A DNA stretch of 64,000 bases. It comes from Polychytrium aggregatum. Its lineage: Eukaryota; Chytridiomycota; Chytridiomycetes; Polychytriales. Both the position numbers and the translations under genes were made by a program. The stretch is from NCBI RefSeq assembly GCF_025602895.1, contig NW_026516281.1, positions 155,107-219,106 of the forward strand, written 5' to 3'. The notes beneath the pieces are model-generated. The model had not been told where the DNA came from. It ran no database searches and was given only the letters and a program-made list of their open reading frames with translations. Below, piece after piece: positions 45,732 through 58,973 of the stretch (positions within the stretch are counted from its first letter, which is position 1; every line of letters starts with the position of its first letter).

Positions 45732-47685
45732 CTACTTTAGCATCCTGACAGAATCCAGCGTGGCCACCAGGAACTTCACTAGCGACAGATTCTCGGCTCG
45801 AAGCTCTGGATGATGGATTGACGTTTGGTGTTAGCAATCTGCAAACAGGACTTGGTCCCAACAATCTCGACTATTGCGACCCTTCATCGCCACGATGCCG
45901 ATTTCTACTGCTGTTTTCGGCCAAGGGGTGCATGGCGCTTGTCGGACTGATACTCACTTTCGAGCTCGCTGCTCTCGGCCATTTCCCTGTGCTTCTGTCG
46001 CAGCTCCATTGCCAAGTTGAGCGATTCCTGCGGCAGCTCGCTCGGCAACGACTTGAGCAGATCCTCGGCACTATGGTGGCGCCGGTGAAGATGCGAAGAA
46101 GAGCTCTTTGACTTGAGTCTCGGCAGGCCGTACCGATCTTCGATACTCCTTCGTTCACTGTCTGCTCCGGCAAGCTCGCCGGCGAGGCTGTTGTCGGAGC
46201 GCAAAAGCTGGGTCGAGAGATAGTTGCATTCCTGCTCGAGCTGCTCCTTCTCCATCACCAAGGTGTTGACTGCATCGCGCAATCGCTCAATTTCCTCGGC
46301 CTCGGTCCTGGCTGATTCGCTAGAATTGAGTGCTCGTTCGTGGTCGAGAGCCTCCTGCATCTTCTGCAGATCGCGTGTCAGCTTTCAAGTCGAGCAAACC
46401 ACGAAAGAAACACAGAGGGTCAAAGGTTAGCAAACATACCCCGTCGACCCAATCCGCTTCAGCCTCAGACAGTTGCGCCACCGAGTCTGGACATCGAGCT
46501 GCTCAGCCCCGCCCGATCGCTGGCCAAAGGTCGGCTGCGATCATGATTTCCCCCCGCCAACTCACCTTCTCGTTATGCAGACGCAGGTTGTTGAGCATCA
46601 GTGTCTTTGGCGCTCGCTCCTCGAGCTCGTGGTTCAAGGCAATCTGGGCCTCCTTGGTGTTGGCATTGACTGCCCGGAGCTCATGGATCGTTTTCTCAAG
46701 ACCCTTCCGCTTGGTCTCCCAAGTCTCCTTGTCGGCGGTGTACGAGGCATCGAGGCTATTGTAGGCGTCGTTGAGCTTCCGCACCTCCTTGTCCTTCTGG
46801 ACGAGTTTGGTCTTGAGGCCGATGATTTGCTCTTCCAGGTCGCCGATTTTGGTGAGCTGGTCGGTTGACGATACGTCTTGGCTCGTGGAGAGCTGTCGAT
46901 ATTTCTGCAAAGCCACCACAGTCAATCGTAGCGACGGTCAGAAGGGTTTGCCGACGCAGACAGCAGCGTATGTCTGTGGGGCTGGATGCCGGTCATCGGG
47001 AGGTGGCTATCTCCGTGACCGAGAGAAATGCCAGGGAAAGCTTGCCCTCTCTTTGGGATCAAAGTGGGGGCGGGGGCCTCACCTGTCGCCATTCCTCTGC
47101 AAGTGTCTGGGCGAGCTTGGCTTGCTCTCTCTGCTCTTCGATTTCTTTCAGGAGCTGCGGTGCGCACAGAGGGCCACAGAGTTCGATGGGACGGGGAGGG
47201 TGGAGGTTGGCGTTAGGACCAGCACCGACGGATGAATCCTCGGCGTCTCACATCGGCTCCAGGTTCGCCATGGGCTCGTGGGACGTCGTACCTCGCTTTT
47301 CTCAACTTCGAGGTCGGCAATGCTCTTTCTCATCTGCAGCTCGTCCCGCGATCGGCTGGCATCGTCGTCATCGTCCGGGACGGGTGTTGCGCTCTGGGAG
47401 CGGTAGAGGCCCGAGGGACGCCGGCCAGGGCTCTGAACTCCACAGAGGTTGCAAGCAGGGCGGTGGTCAGGATGGGATGGCTTCGATCGGTCAAAGTTTC
47501 GGCCAACGCCAAGACTCTGGATCAAGCAGAAGACCAACACACAGCTTCCAAGCCACCAGGGCTGGACAGCATCGCTTCGGAAAATCGCTTTGGTCTACCT
47601 GCACTCTAGTGGAGCGAGTTCGCCGGACCGGGATAGGCTCGGCGACGTTGTTCTCGAGATAGACGGGATCCTCTTCGGCGGGCAT
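45732..47685 (-). CDS. Long coiled-coil protein, family not recognised
   Basis: Start MPAEEDPVYLENNVAEPIPV at 47685. Exons downstream: PVPDDDDDASRSRDELQMRK; KEIEEQREQAKLAQTLAEEW (about 47150-47090); a central exon (about 46910-46565, DLEEQIIGLKTKLVQKDKEV...NNLRLHNEK); an exon at about 46385-45955 (LRDAVNTLVMEKEQLEQECN; SSSSHLHRRHHSAEDLLKSL); and a last exon rebuilt as LEKLRAENLSLVKFLVATLD, with the stop at 45732-45734. Heptad spacing of Leu and charged residues indicates near-continuous coiled coil of about 400 residues broken by a Ser/His-rich hinge. Such proteins often act as golgin, centrosomal or cytoskeletal tethers, but nothing here decides. The acceptor before the last exon restores the heptad frame, which is why the stop at 45732 is preferred. 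Confidence 0.7.
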
Positions 47686-48030
47686 TGTCGGGCAATGGAC
47701 TGGCGAGAGGGGAGGCGAGCTGACGGGAGACAACGACGGGCGACAGCGACGGGACGAGCGACGGAAGAAGAGGGATACTTGAGGGGAACGAGCGCCCGCA
47801 CCAAGTGAAAAAACGGCCATGCCCCAGAAACCCGCCCAACCCACCCGGTCGCACAACGCGGTGGCAGCGCCGGTGGCAATGCAGTCTCAAAAATCTATTT
47901 TCAACGACAACGCCCCTCTGACAACACAGGCGGGATGAACGATCTGCCAGGCCGCCGGTGGTATGGACAAGGGTGAGCGTTTCAGCGGGTGGTAGCAGAG
48001 GGCAGGAAGAATCGCAGCTGGGGTATTGGC
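47686..48030. other. Intergenic, tandem orientation
   Basis: About 345 bp between the 3' end of the PQ-loop gene and the start of the coiled-coil gene. Nothing recognised. Confidence 0.5.
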
Positions 48031-49520
48031 TCACACACAGTCTGTCTCTGCGGGCGAGACAGATACATGTCGATGCCGGTGTCGATAGGCAAAGAACTGG
48101 ATAAAGATCTGGGCGGAGGAGGTGCATGGCGGCGTTAGCTCTGTTGCAGCTGATGCGGCATCAGCATCGCCATCAGCATTGGCATCGCCATCGACATCGA
48201 CAACTTACAATTCCATCAAAGAGCAGCGTTCCGGCGCTGCCGAGGAGCCAAGGCACATTGCGGGCAAGGTACTCGGGCTCGAGCGAAACCAGGAGAATCG
48301 ACATGCAGTACGTGACGTTGCCGACGGTGCTGAAGAGGAACATGAGGAGGGAGAGACCCTCGCATGACTTGTTTCTGAAGTTCTCGACGATCTGGGGTAT
48401 CCGAGAGAGAACTGCGAGAGACACTGGGGGTCAGCCGTTTCCTGTGCATAGCACAAAGGCAGATCGCTCGGCGGTGTGCACACAGATGGAAGAACTGCCG
48501 CAAAGATTGCCGAGCGCATACCATAGAGAATGGCAGAAAGATAGCCCATGAGGTTGGCCATATACAGGGTATCCTCCGGAATGTCTTCCAGTATCGACGA
48601 CTGGGACAGGAGGCAGAGACGCTTGGGTCAGAAGGGCTGAAGAAAGCCGACAAAAGCTCTCGTTGGGCCGAGTTTGCTGTGCAAGCCAGCATCCACGGCG
48701 GCTTCCGTGCTGCATCGCTCACCTCAAAGACCCTGCCGGAAATCGCTGATCCCGGAGTCGCAGCCGACTGAGACAAAAACACCAGGCCCGTCAAGACAAT
48801 AGCGGTCCGAGTGGCAGCGGCAGCAGCATGGCTCCCGGATGGCACCGATGGATTGTTGGTCTGGTAATTCGGATGGGGCTGCTCAGGAGCCTCTGCCAGC
48901 AGCCGAGTGCGGTCGTCCACAGCAGCGTCGGCTGAGACCAAAACGGGGTTGCTGACAGGACGGTAGCGGACGTACTGCCAGAGGAGGATGACGTCCATGA
49001 ACAGGTAATAGATGGCCAACCCGTACTAGCGGAGGGAAATCGGCGAGAATAAGCATATGGGCGATAGTCCTCCTGTGAGTGGCTGTGAGTGGCTGTGCGT
49101 CCGGCCGACGCTGCCATTGCCGTTGAGAAAGCGTCCATACCACGGTCAGGATGAGTTTGTTCATCAGCGAGCCGATCAGACTAAACAAATCGCCGAGCAT
49201 CCAGATGATGACGAACATCAGCGAAAGCCCCTGCGTCGATTTCCGGCAGTAGTTTTCCCAGATTTGTCTAGCGTTGGGGAGGAGAGCGTCAATGAGGACA
49301 TCTGGGAAGACGGAGCGAGCAACCACAAGCCGAACAAGACTAGAGCGGCGTGGGCAAGCGATTCGGACACGGCTCTCTGCAAACTCATCGACAGCAGCAG
49401 CAGCAGAGCCGGAGGATAAAGACGGCAGGAGACGTACGGAGTGTAGACGACGACCCAGCAGCTGACGGAGATGGCACCGGCGATGGACGCGGCAAGCGGG
49501 ACTTGTTCCTGAGAGATCAT
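48031..49520 (-). CDS. PQ-loop vacuolar/lysosomal amino-acid transporter (Ypq1/PQLC2-like)
   Basis: Start MISQEQVPLAASIAGAISVS at 49520. The first helix is followed by PQ-loop 1, QIWENYCRKSTQGLSLMFVI with IWMLGDLFSLIGSLMNKLIL (about 49260-49140), where the Pro of the PQ motif is replaced. A third helix YYLFMDVILLWQYVRYRP is followed by a polar loop. Next are LYMANLMGYLSAILYGM and PQ-loop 2, RIPQIVENFRNKSCEGLSLL with MFLFSTVGNVTYCMSILLVS (about 48400-48290). The last exon reads IFIQFFAYRHRHRHVSVSPA and stops at 48031. Seven predicted helices with two PQ loops fit the SLC66A1/Ypq family, which exports cationic amino acids from the vacuole or lysosome. About six exons. Confidence 0.87.
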
Positions 49521-50330
49521 GGCGGATGGGGCGGACGGGGCGGACGGGGCGGAGGCTGAACCGGATGCAAATGGGGCCTTGGGCTTGGCTCTTGGCTTTG
49601 GATGCGGATGCGGGGATATGTACTTGGGGGACTGGGACTGGGACTGGGTTGGGACTGGGTTGGGACTGGGATGTGAGCCAGATGCCGTTTTAAATCGGGG
49701 GAGGGGTCTTGGATTGAGCGATGGAGTTGGACAGAGGCGCTGGACTCGGCGGTTTTGTCCTGGGACTCGAAAAAAGATGCGATGGGCGGATCTCGCCCTG
49801 GGTCGCACACATCTCGATGCTTGCTGGCCAGACAAGGCGGGCAGAACGAGATGCTGCGCATCAGCTGGGGCAATAGTGCATGCGGCACTTGCCGGGGCGG
49901 TGGATGGGACGCCGTATCGCAATTTGGCCATCGGTCAACAAAAAAGCCGGCTGTCCTGTTGTTATTGGGTCCAGCGTATCTCGTCCCGACACGCTGGGCG
50001 ATTGCATTCTGGTGACCCATCCCATCGCACAGATCCGCAGCAACACAGGATCCAGCCGTGGGGCAACCCGATTCACAATAGTGAGTATATTGAGTAGGAA
50101 TCCAAAAACATACACCGGATCAGTGCGGCAGGCGGGGCAAAGGAGGAATGATATGATGGACTTTGCCAGGGCGCACACACAGCCAGTGAGAGGTCATACA
50201 GCTCGTGCAGGGCGGACGGACGGTGCAATCAAGACATGGTACATGAAGGGGTTATGTGATAGAGGAGTGGGTTGCCGAGAAATGGCGGCGCGGGAAGGGG
50301 CAGGAGCGCCACGACAGTAGTCCAAGGTAT
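49521..50330. other. Intergenic between HPPD 3' end and PQ-loop start
   Basis: About 810 bp. It contains a GGGACTGGGACT/GGGTTGGGACT repeat at about 49626-49673 and GGGGCGGAC repeats at about 49528-49550, both close to the PQ-loop start and probably in its promoter. The long open frames here are composition artefacts. Confidence 0.5.
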
Positions 50331-51746
<1,416 letters not shown>

Positions 51747-52748
51747 TGCGAGCAAAGATCGAGACTGGGAGGCTGGTCAGCGAGCGGAAGAGTCGAGAGC
51801 AAGCAGAGCTGGTGATGTCGGCAGTTGAATCCGGGAGGAGGACCAGGGATTTATAGCCCAGCGACGGCGGCTGGTGCCGGAACAGGGCTGGTGACGAGCG
51901 GTGTAACGATCGGAGAGGGCGAAGGGAAAGGTTGGGTGTTTTGCCTCATCTGCCGCACACCAACAAACACGGGCAGAAGAGCCGCCCGGCGCCAGTTCTG
52001 CCTGGGATCAAGGTGAGTCACCTGGGCGGGGCACAGGCGAGGCAGGCGAGGCAGGCGAGGGCAGGCGAGAGGCGGCGAGAGGCGGCCGAGACCCAGCGAG
52101 GCGATGGCGACCACCCCGCCGCGCTTGTCTCGCCGCGCCACCTGCCCGCCGCATGTGTGTGTGTGTGGAGAGGCGAGACCAAACGAGGCCAGGCGAGATG
52201 CAGGGCGAGATGGAGGCGACATCCCTCCCGGCACGGCACGCAGTCTCGAATGATCGAGAAAGGTGTCAGCAATCATCCGGCATTGCCAGCCAGCGATTCA
52301 GCACATCAACATCAGCAGCAACATCAGCATCAGCATCAGCATCAGCAGCAGCATCAGCATCGGCAATACCGGTGCCCACTTCCCCCCAACACGGTGCCCA
52401 TCCGTCCACCAACCCCCCCCTCTGAGTCATTCATCGGTCGATGATTCACCCGGCATCGTCGCTATCTAGCCTCAACTTTGCCCACCACCCGGCGAGACGC
52501 ATGTTCCCGGCCCGATCCCGGCAAAACTCCTCGGGGTCTCCTGCCGCCTCCCCCCACACCCAGTGAGCGATCATGCGCGTCGGTCTTCGTGGGGCCCATC
52601 GAACACAGGTTTGCCGCTCCGCCCGTCATCGCCATGCGTTCTTCTCATGCTCCAGTTGCAAGTACTTGTCCCATCGGTGGATCGGTATATTCAGAGCTCT
52701 GGCTGTTTCCAGACACCGCGCCGAACAGAGTCGCAGCGCAATGCGCTT
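51747..52748. other. Intergenic between AP-2 sigma 3' end and HPPD start
   Basis: About 1 kb upstream of HPPD. It holds GGCGAGGCA-type repeats (about 52030-52100), a GT run (52153-52166) and a CAGCATCAG array at about 52308-52362. No gene was recognised. Confidence 0.5.
52308..52362. repeat. (CATCAG)n microsatellite with CAGCAA variants
   Basis: About nine hexamer-like units in the region upstream of HPPD. The short Ser/Ile/Ala-repeat frames across it are not conserved. Confidence 0.9.
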
Positions 52749-54199
52749 CTACTCTTGCTTTTCGAGCAGCTCGAGTCGGCCCATGATGACGGCTTTACTG
52801 TTGAGAGGGAATCAGAGGGGACCACAAGGATTCAGGACACCAAGTTAGTCGCTTAGCAGCATGATCGAGCGACGGCGTCTGTTGTGCAGGTTTGGGCGAG
52901 GATGCTCGCTGTGCAAATGCTCACTCCCCAGAGACGCAGTTGGGATTGGCCATCGGGCGCTACAGACCTCGTCTCCTGGATCTCGCCTGCCAGGAACACT
53001 TCATCCAGTATCGAATACACCTGTCACGCAGTCATGCACGGGTTAGCAATCCGAGGCTCTCGCTGTCCGCTGCTTCCAGGGCGCCACACAGTCCTCGGAC
53101 TTCTCACTCCTGCGATCTATACCTTGTAAAAGTTGAAGACCAGATCCAGCTCGCAGACGTTGCGGAAAAAGGCGTCCAGAACCTCGACAAAAAAGTGGAT
53201 GCCTTCGAGGTACACCAGGTCATTGTCGTTGATGTCCACGCAGAAGCAAAAGAAGAGTCCAGCGTAGCGACGATAGACCATCTTGTAGTTGCGGAACTGT
53301 GACCGGCCAGCGAGAATCGCACGCGGTATTAGATGGATGTTGGGATGCAGTGCAGTATCTACGATTTCTGCTTGTCCTGGCGAACAGGATCGAGGCGGCG
53401 AGAGTCGTTCCGTGCTAACGTCGACCAAGACGGATATCCGGTCGCCTCTGGATGCCCGGCTTTCATGCGCCTCATCGAGCACGTAGGCGACTACTGGTAC
53501 CGCAGAGACTCAACCCTTTGCACTTGCAGTGAGCCCTCTAACATTGTTGGCCGAGATTGCATGCCTCGGCGCGGTGCTCATGCAGCGCGGCAGGTGAACA
53601 TTGCCTCCGATACCTTCCAGGACGCAAGACGATGAAGAGTCGGTTCGCCCATCCGAGTTTCTATTGCTTCCGTCTGTTCTCTACCCGTGTCCATCCATGT
53701 CTTCTCCGAATTCCTTGAATGACTTCCCTCGTTTCCGTGCACATTCGCTCCTGTTTCCGTGCATATTTGCTCCTGTTTCCTTGCATGGCTTGCCAGTTCC
53801 TTCCCGGTCCTGCACCCAGAAGCGCGCCGCCCTCTCTTGGCCTCGTGCCCGCTGTGCATATCGATACCTCAACAAAGTTGGATTGGTGCTTCTGGTCGCG
53901 AGCGGCAATCAGCTTGTGGACTTCGGCCTTCAGCTTCTGACGCTCCTCGTCTTCGAAGGGCATGTACCATTTGGACAGCCGTGTTTTGCCTTGTCGGTTC
54001 TGAACGAGGATAAATCGAATCTATGTCGGCGAGCCGGAGCGGATGGCGAGCCGGAGCGGATGGCGAGTGCGTTTGTTAAAGTGAAGGGAGGCCATGGATG
54101 CTCCGCGATGTTAACGCCAGGGTCGAGCGAACAGCCAGCAAATAGCAACCGACGCCAGCCGGACGGCCCTCGCCTGTTCGCAGGCATATGCCTCACCAT
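52749..54199 (-). CDS. AP-2 complex sigma subunit
   Basis: Five coding exons sum to 432 bases (143 residues): 54199-54197, 54020-53868, 53296-53123, 53020-52968 and 52797-52749. The first carries only the ATG, with a GTGAGG donor immediately after it. The protein reads [92 protein letters not shown] and ends [11 protein letters not shown]. This is the longin-like sigma chain of the plasma-membrane clathrin adaptor, which helps bind acidic dileucine cargo signals. The family length of ~142 supports the model. Sigma-1 of AP-1 is the main alternative, but the [15 protein letters not shown] block and YRRYAGLFF favour AP-2. Confidence 0.95.
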
Positions 54200-54908
54200 G
54201 GCAACGATGCTCGAGTGCTTGCTTGTTCCTTCTTTGCTGTCGACTCCCGTCTGTTTCGGCTGCGCCTGCGATTGCTGCTCGGCTGCCAGATGCAGGGGTT
54301 GGACGGGGCAGAGCTGGATCAGGCCCTTCTTCCTTCCGTGTTGCGCCCATATCGGCGCTCGACCAGCCCAGGCCTCACACCCAGCCCGCTCCCATCAAAG
54401 CACACCATCGCTGCCCAGCATCCGCACGCACGGCCCACCCTCTCCGTCGTCTCCACCACGATCATCGGCCGTCCGCGGGGCATGTCTTGGGCCTGCTCTC
54501 GCTGCTGTCGATGGGCCTGCAATGCCGCTGGCTGCGCCACGCACACTCCTTCTGCCCAGGACGCCCCCGCCGCCAAACCCGACCGCACAAAACCCGGCGG
54601 CTTTCCTTTGATCTGACCACCTGCCCCCCCCCGGCCGCCTCTGAAGCTGGCTGCCCCTCCCAGCCTGCCCACTCCGACCAAGCAACCCTCTGACCGGACG
54701 CAGGTAAGCGGGCTGAAGGCTGTGTGTCGGTCTCTGCGTTTGTAGCCGGTCCTCCTGTTTCGTTTGTGGCCGGCCTTGGTCCATCGCCGGACAAACGCTG
54801 CCCGAGGAGGAGCCAGCGATCGCCGCTCTCAAAGCCTGTCGCCTGACCATACGTGAGGCCACGGTGGCCGTCATCCATCCACACATCTGCACGTCTCCTG
54901 CGACAGTC
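54200..54908. other. Divergent intergenic region between AP-2 sigma and TFIIA large subunit
   Basis: About 710 bp between two start codons pointing apart, so it should contain both promoters. C-rich runs occur at about 54626-54634. No gene was recognised. Confidence 0.5.
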
Positions 54909-56931
54909 ATGTCCAATTCACAAGTGGTAATGGGCGCTCTCGTCCTGCTGTTTCTCTCGCTGTGTGGCTCACGCATGGGTGCGGCATCGGGCGTGGAACC
55001 CCCAAGAACGGCCATGCTTCCTCCGACCATCAGACCATATCGCCGTTGCATGTTCGCAGCTCAGTGCAAAGGATAAAGCGCGGCATCCGTGTCGCCTGTC
55101 CCGTTTGGGATGGCATGTCTTGCCAGCTTTCCGTGGCGGTATCAGCAGGGATGGGGCACTCTCACCAGACACTCGTCCAGACACCCGCCATCCAGACACT
55201 CATCTGGCCCACGGCCCTTCTCCCTTCTCCGCTCTCTGGGGTGTCTTGCCCATATACTGCGGCATACACTGTCGATGTCCAGAACGACGTCTACCAGTGG
55301 ATCATCAACGACGTTATCCGGAAGTTTCGCGAAAACTACAGCAGTCTCGGCATTCGCGAGTCGGTGCTGCAAGAACTTCAGCAGGTTGCGACTTTCATTC
55401 GCCCTTTCCATTCACCCTTTGCATCGCTGCATCCGCTCCGAGTGATGCGCTGCGCTGCGTCATTCACGCCGCCGAGCTCTATCGCCGCTGTGAATCATGC
55501 AGTCAGTCACAGTCAGTCGGTCAGTCAACGGGATGGCCATGGCATGGGCCAGTCAATCTGCACGGATACTAATGCTTCGCCCTCTGCAGACATGGGAGCT
55601 CAAAGTCCGACAGGCGAAAGTGGCGGATCCGCTATCATCCAATGAGGTATCAAGTGGCCTGTTGCTGTTCGTCCATGAGCAGTCTTGGCGATTTGGGCTG
55701 GACTCTGCCTGCCGCTGTCTTGCTGCTCGCCGAACTTTGTCCTGAATCCTGCGTCCCATGGTCCCAGGGCGAGCCATACGAAGACGTAGAGAGACTGGCC
55801 ACCCTCGCTAATGCTGCAGCAGTTGGTAAGTCCATCCTCCCGAATCAGTCTGTAGGACGACAACTGCTGTGCGGTATGAGACGATGATTCGCCATCGTGA
55901 GCAGTGGCTCGTTTCCCACGCCATCTTGCTGATGCACCCGCACCATTCGTTCGGCTGACGCTATCCTGCGGTTTGCCACAGTTACATCGCAAAACTCGAC
56001 CGCGGTAAGTGATGCGATTAAAAAGCCACATCTACGACTTGCTTCGAGACGTCGGTGTCAACGCAGAACAGGCTCTGAATGGATCTGTTGGTATGCGTAC
56101 GACGGGCCAAGCAGGATGCCGATGCGAGACTCCATCAGGCATGGGAAAAGAGAAACGCAAAGAAGGATCGATGTAAGTGCCAAGCCTGTGTTGTGCCGTG
56201 TACGCTGGAATGCAAAGATTACGGCCCTCACGATGATGCATTTGAATACGCCCGAGCTCGGGCCATGCTGTGGGGTGGCAGCCGATAGAGCCGAGGACTG
56301 CGTGCTAACCCTAGACTATATCGATTCATTTGTAGATGGAGACGATGATGATGATGACGATGACGATGTAGGTCACGAAATGGCGTCGCTGCACCATACG
56401 CCTCCATAGCCGCCGCACATCTCCGTTCTCACTTTGCACCACAACACCGAACGTGGCAGGAGGACGGCAACGATGATGATATCGGATCGGACCTAGACGA
56501 CGACGATGATGACGAGGACGACCAAAACTCTGGCGATATTATCCTGTGTCAATATGAAAAGGTGTCGCGAATCAAGAACAAGTGGAAGTGCATCCTGAAG
56601 GACGGCGTCATCAACGCAAATGGAAAGGACTACCTGTTCAACAAGGTTGGTTTCGTGACCGGAGCAACTCGTCGGTGTTGGAGCCTGTGCCAGGATCTAT
56701 CGACATCTCTGCAATGCGCCTTCCGCCGCTCTCGCTTTGTTGACCTTGCGCTCGAGATTCCCCCGCAGCTGCTCGCCAGCCCTTTCTTCCTCGAAGGGTT
56801 GTATGTCTCCCACGCTAACACCCATGCTCGCATCCATGTCCATGCTCGCACTCATATCTACTCCTGCGACTGGCACGTGTCTTTATCGGTACGACTGCCC
56901 TCGCCAGGCCAATGGCGATTTTGAGTGGTAA
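54909..56931 (+). CDS. TOA1: Transcription factor IIA large subunit (TOA1, alpha/beta)
   Basis: Exon 1 is only 18 bases (54909-54926, MSNSQV). Exon 2 (55283-55384) reads NDVYQWIINDVIRKFRENYS and LGIRESVLQELQQ, and exon 3 (55590-55646) reads TWELKVRQAKVADPLSSNE: the N-terminal four-helix domain. The middle is poorly conserved and only partly resolved (about 55650-56330). It is followed by acidic Asp runs (56340-56370 and 56490-56525). The C-terminal beta-barrel domain reads DIILCQYEKVSRIKNKWKCI and LKDGVINANGKDYLFNK (56535-56650). The last exon gives ANGDFEW, with the stop at 56929-56931, the usual short aromatic ending. TOA1 pairs with TOA2 to stabilise TBP on TATA DNA. The AT-poor middle exons may include errors. 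Confidence 0.9.
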
Positions 56932-57269
56932 TCGAGGCGTTCGCTGCGTCTCTGGTCTGCCTCGAACCGGATGAGCCCGTTCCGGCGGTTTCCGAGATTG
57001 CCGACAGTCGGGCGAAAGATGCATCCATGCTCTCATGAATGTAGCTGTGTTTGCCCGTCGTCGCCCGAGCCCAACCGAAGCTTCCTCTCGTCTTCCCGTT
57101 CTTCTCGGGCCACTGAGATTTGGACTTGTGTTCCGCGACCTGCACATATCCTCGAGTACACATGCGGTGTGTTCATGGATATGATCATACTCGCTATTCC
57201 CATCGTGGAGCCACCAGGGCCATGTCCATGCTCTTTCAAGGGGGGGGGACTCGTGGGGCAGATGCTTCT
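56932..57269. other. Intergenic, convergent TOA1 and POLE3 3' ends
   Basis: About 340 bp between two stops. A run of nine G lies at 57240-57248. Nothing else was recognised. Confidence 0.5.
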
Positions 57270-58587
57270 CTATTCATCGTCATCGCTATCGTCGTCGCCC
57301 ACATCGCTCAGCTCCTCGCTGTCGTTCTCCATGTCCATCTTGGTCTCTTTGGAGGGTGTTGAAGTCGAGCTGGACTTGCGCTTGGACGGCACCAGCGACG
57401 AGCTTCTGCTTGCATCAACGACACCGGCGACCGACCCGTTGTCGTCGGCATTTTCTTCGCCCTCGTCCTCGTCCATGGCATCGCCGCCATCGTCGGCATC
57501 GTCGGCATCGTCGGCATCGTCAGCATCGTCGTCCTCGTTATCGCTCGCCAAGGCGGCGGATACAAACGATGCATCTCCATCCGGAGCACCGTCCTCGTTT
57601 TCGCCATCGTGTGCATCAGTGGCATCGCCCTTGGTCCGGAGCTTGTACTGCTTGCGCTTGGCCCGGTTAGCCTGGACGAAATCTGTTGCGCCGTAACCAT
57701 GGCATTGCAAGGAGATGGGGGAGGGGGTGTTGAGAGGGAGCGTATGCGATGTTAGCAGAAGGCCGTCAATGACAGCCGAGGCGGTCTCCGAGATCAAAGC
57801 ATCTGGTCGCCAAGGGAGAGGCCGTGCAGGGCAACGGCATCCGGCACTTACTCTCGACGCTTGGCTTGAGCGTCGGGATCATGTCATCAAAGTCGATCAT
57901 CTCCAGCGCCTTCATGATGTGTGCTCCAGTGATTGTTCGATGGTTCGATTGCTTGGCGACCTCATGGGCGCTGCGAGCGAGGAGAGGAACGAGCCAAGTC
58001 GAGTAGTGGATGAGAGTTAAATGGGATCGGCCTGTGATCTTGGGGTGATGGGCGATCTATCATAAATGACTAGATGCGACTGAGAGTTCGAACAAGTTGT
58101 GCACTGGGGCAATGACGACAGCAATAACAACGACAGCAACGACAACGATGGTATCGATAACAGCAACAGATCTGCAAGAGCACAAGCACAATCACAAGCA
58201 CAAGCACATAGATCGACATACGTTGCCGCCAGATAGTTGATGAAGACGGTGCATCCTTTTGTCATGGCCAGCCGAGCATCTTCTCGGACCAGCACCCGCT
58301 CGGGGACCTGAATATACGCGGATTCCCCACGAGAGCATTAGCGGTCAGCACCACCGCAACGCCTCTGAGATGCCCTCGCTCCAATATCCCCGATCGCCTC
58401 GATGCAAGCCGATCCTGTTCCTCCTCCTCCTCCTCTCTCCCGCCCGTCCACGGACGACGATGGTGTCTGGCACGCAGCCCAGCAGCAACACCAAACTGCG
58501 GCGACAGATCGCCAAGAGACCGACCACTGTTTTGATGACCCGGCTGATGATAGTGCGAGGGAGATCCAGATCTTCGATCGAGGTCAT
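57270..58587 (-). CDS. DNA polymerase epsilon subunit Dpb4/POLE3-like histone-fold protein
   Basis: Start MTSIEDLDLPRTIISRVIKT at 58587, the standard POLE3/Dpb4 opening. It is followed by VPERVLVREDARLAMTKGCT and VFINYLAAT (about 58310-58220), GAHIMKALEMIDFDDMIPTL and KPSVEN (about 57935-57870), then FVQANRAKRKQYKLRTKG. Together these form the three-helix histone fold. The C-terminus from about 57640 is a long Asp/Glu/Ala tail with DADDADDADDADD encoded by a GTCGGCATC repeat (57483-57530), and stops at 57270. The histone-fold pair Dpb4-Dpb3 binds double-stranded DNA in polymerase epsilon and also serves ISW2/CHRAC remodelling complexes. At least four exons. One joint, near 58150-58200, is approximate. 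Confidence 0.9.
58120..58210. repeat. CAACGACA / CACAAGCA simple repeats
   Basis: Imperfect CAACGACAACGA and ACAAGCACAATCACAAGCAC runs in an intron of the POLE3-like gene. Confidence 0.7.
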
Positions 58588-58973
58588 TGAGTTTGGCGTG
58601 CAGACAGGTACGCTCGATTCGGGATGTGCTCGCTGGAGGGTCCGGTGCAGATCTTGGCCAAAGCGAGTCGGGAAGGGAGGCTGGCAAGCGGGCGACCAAC
58701 ATGCACCATCCGGCCCCACTGGCGCAAATAGGGCCTCGCATCCAAGCCCGGTGCAAATGCCGAGTACCAATCACATCGCAATCGTCCGCATACGACGGCC
58801 ACAAACAGCTCGCCGACCAAGCCGTGTTCACAAAATGCCAGAACACATATCCTGGTGTCCTCGGGATGAACACATCGACAGTCGCCAATATCACTCAGGA
58901 TTTCTGTTGTGATCCATGGGGCCAAAGTCATGTCAGCCGGGCTCGTTTGGCGTGGTGACGATCGGCTCTTGAT

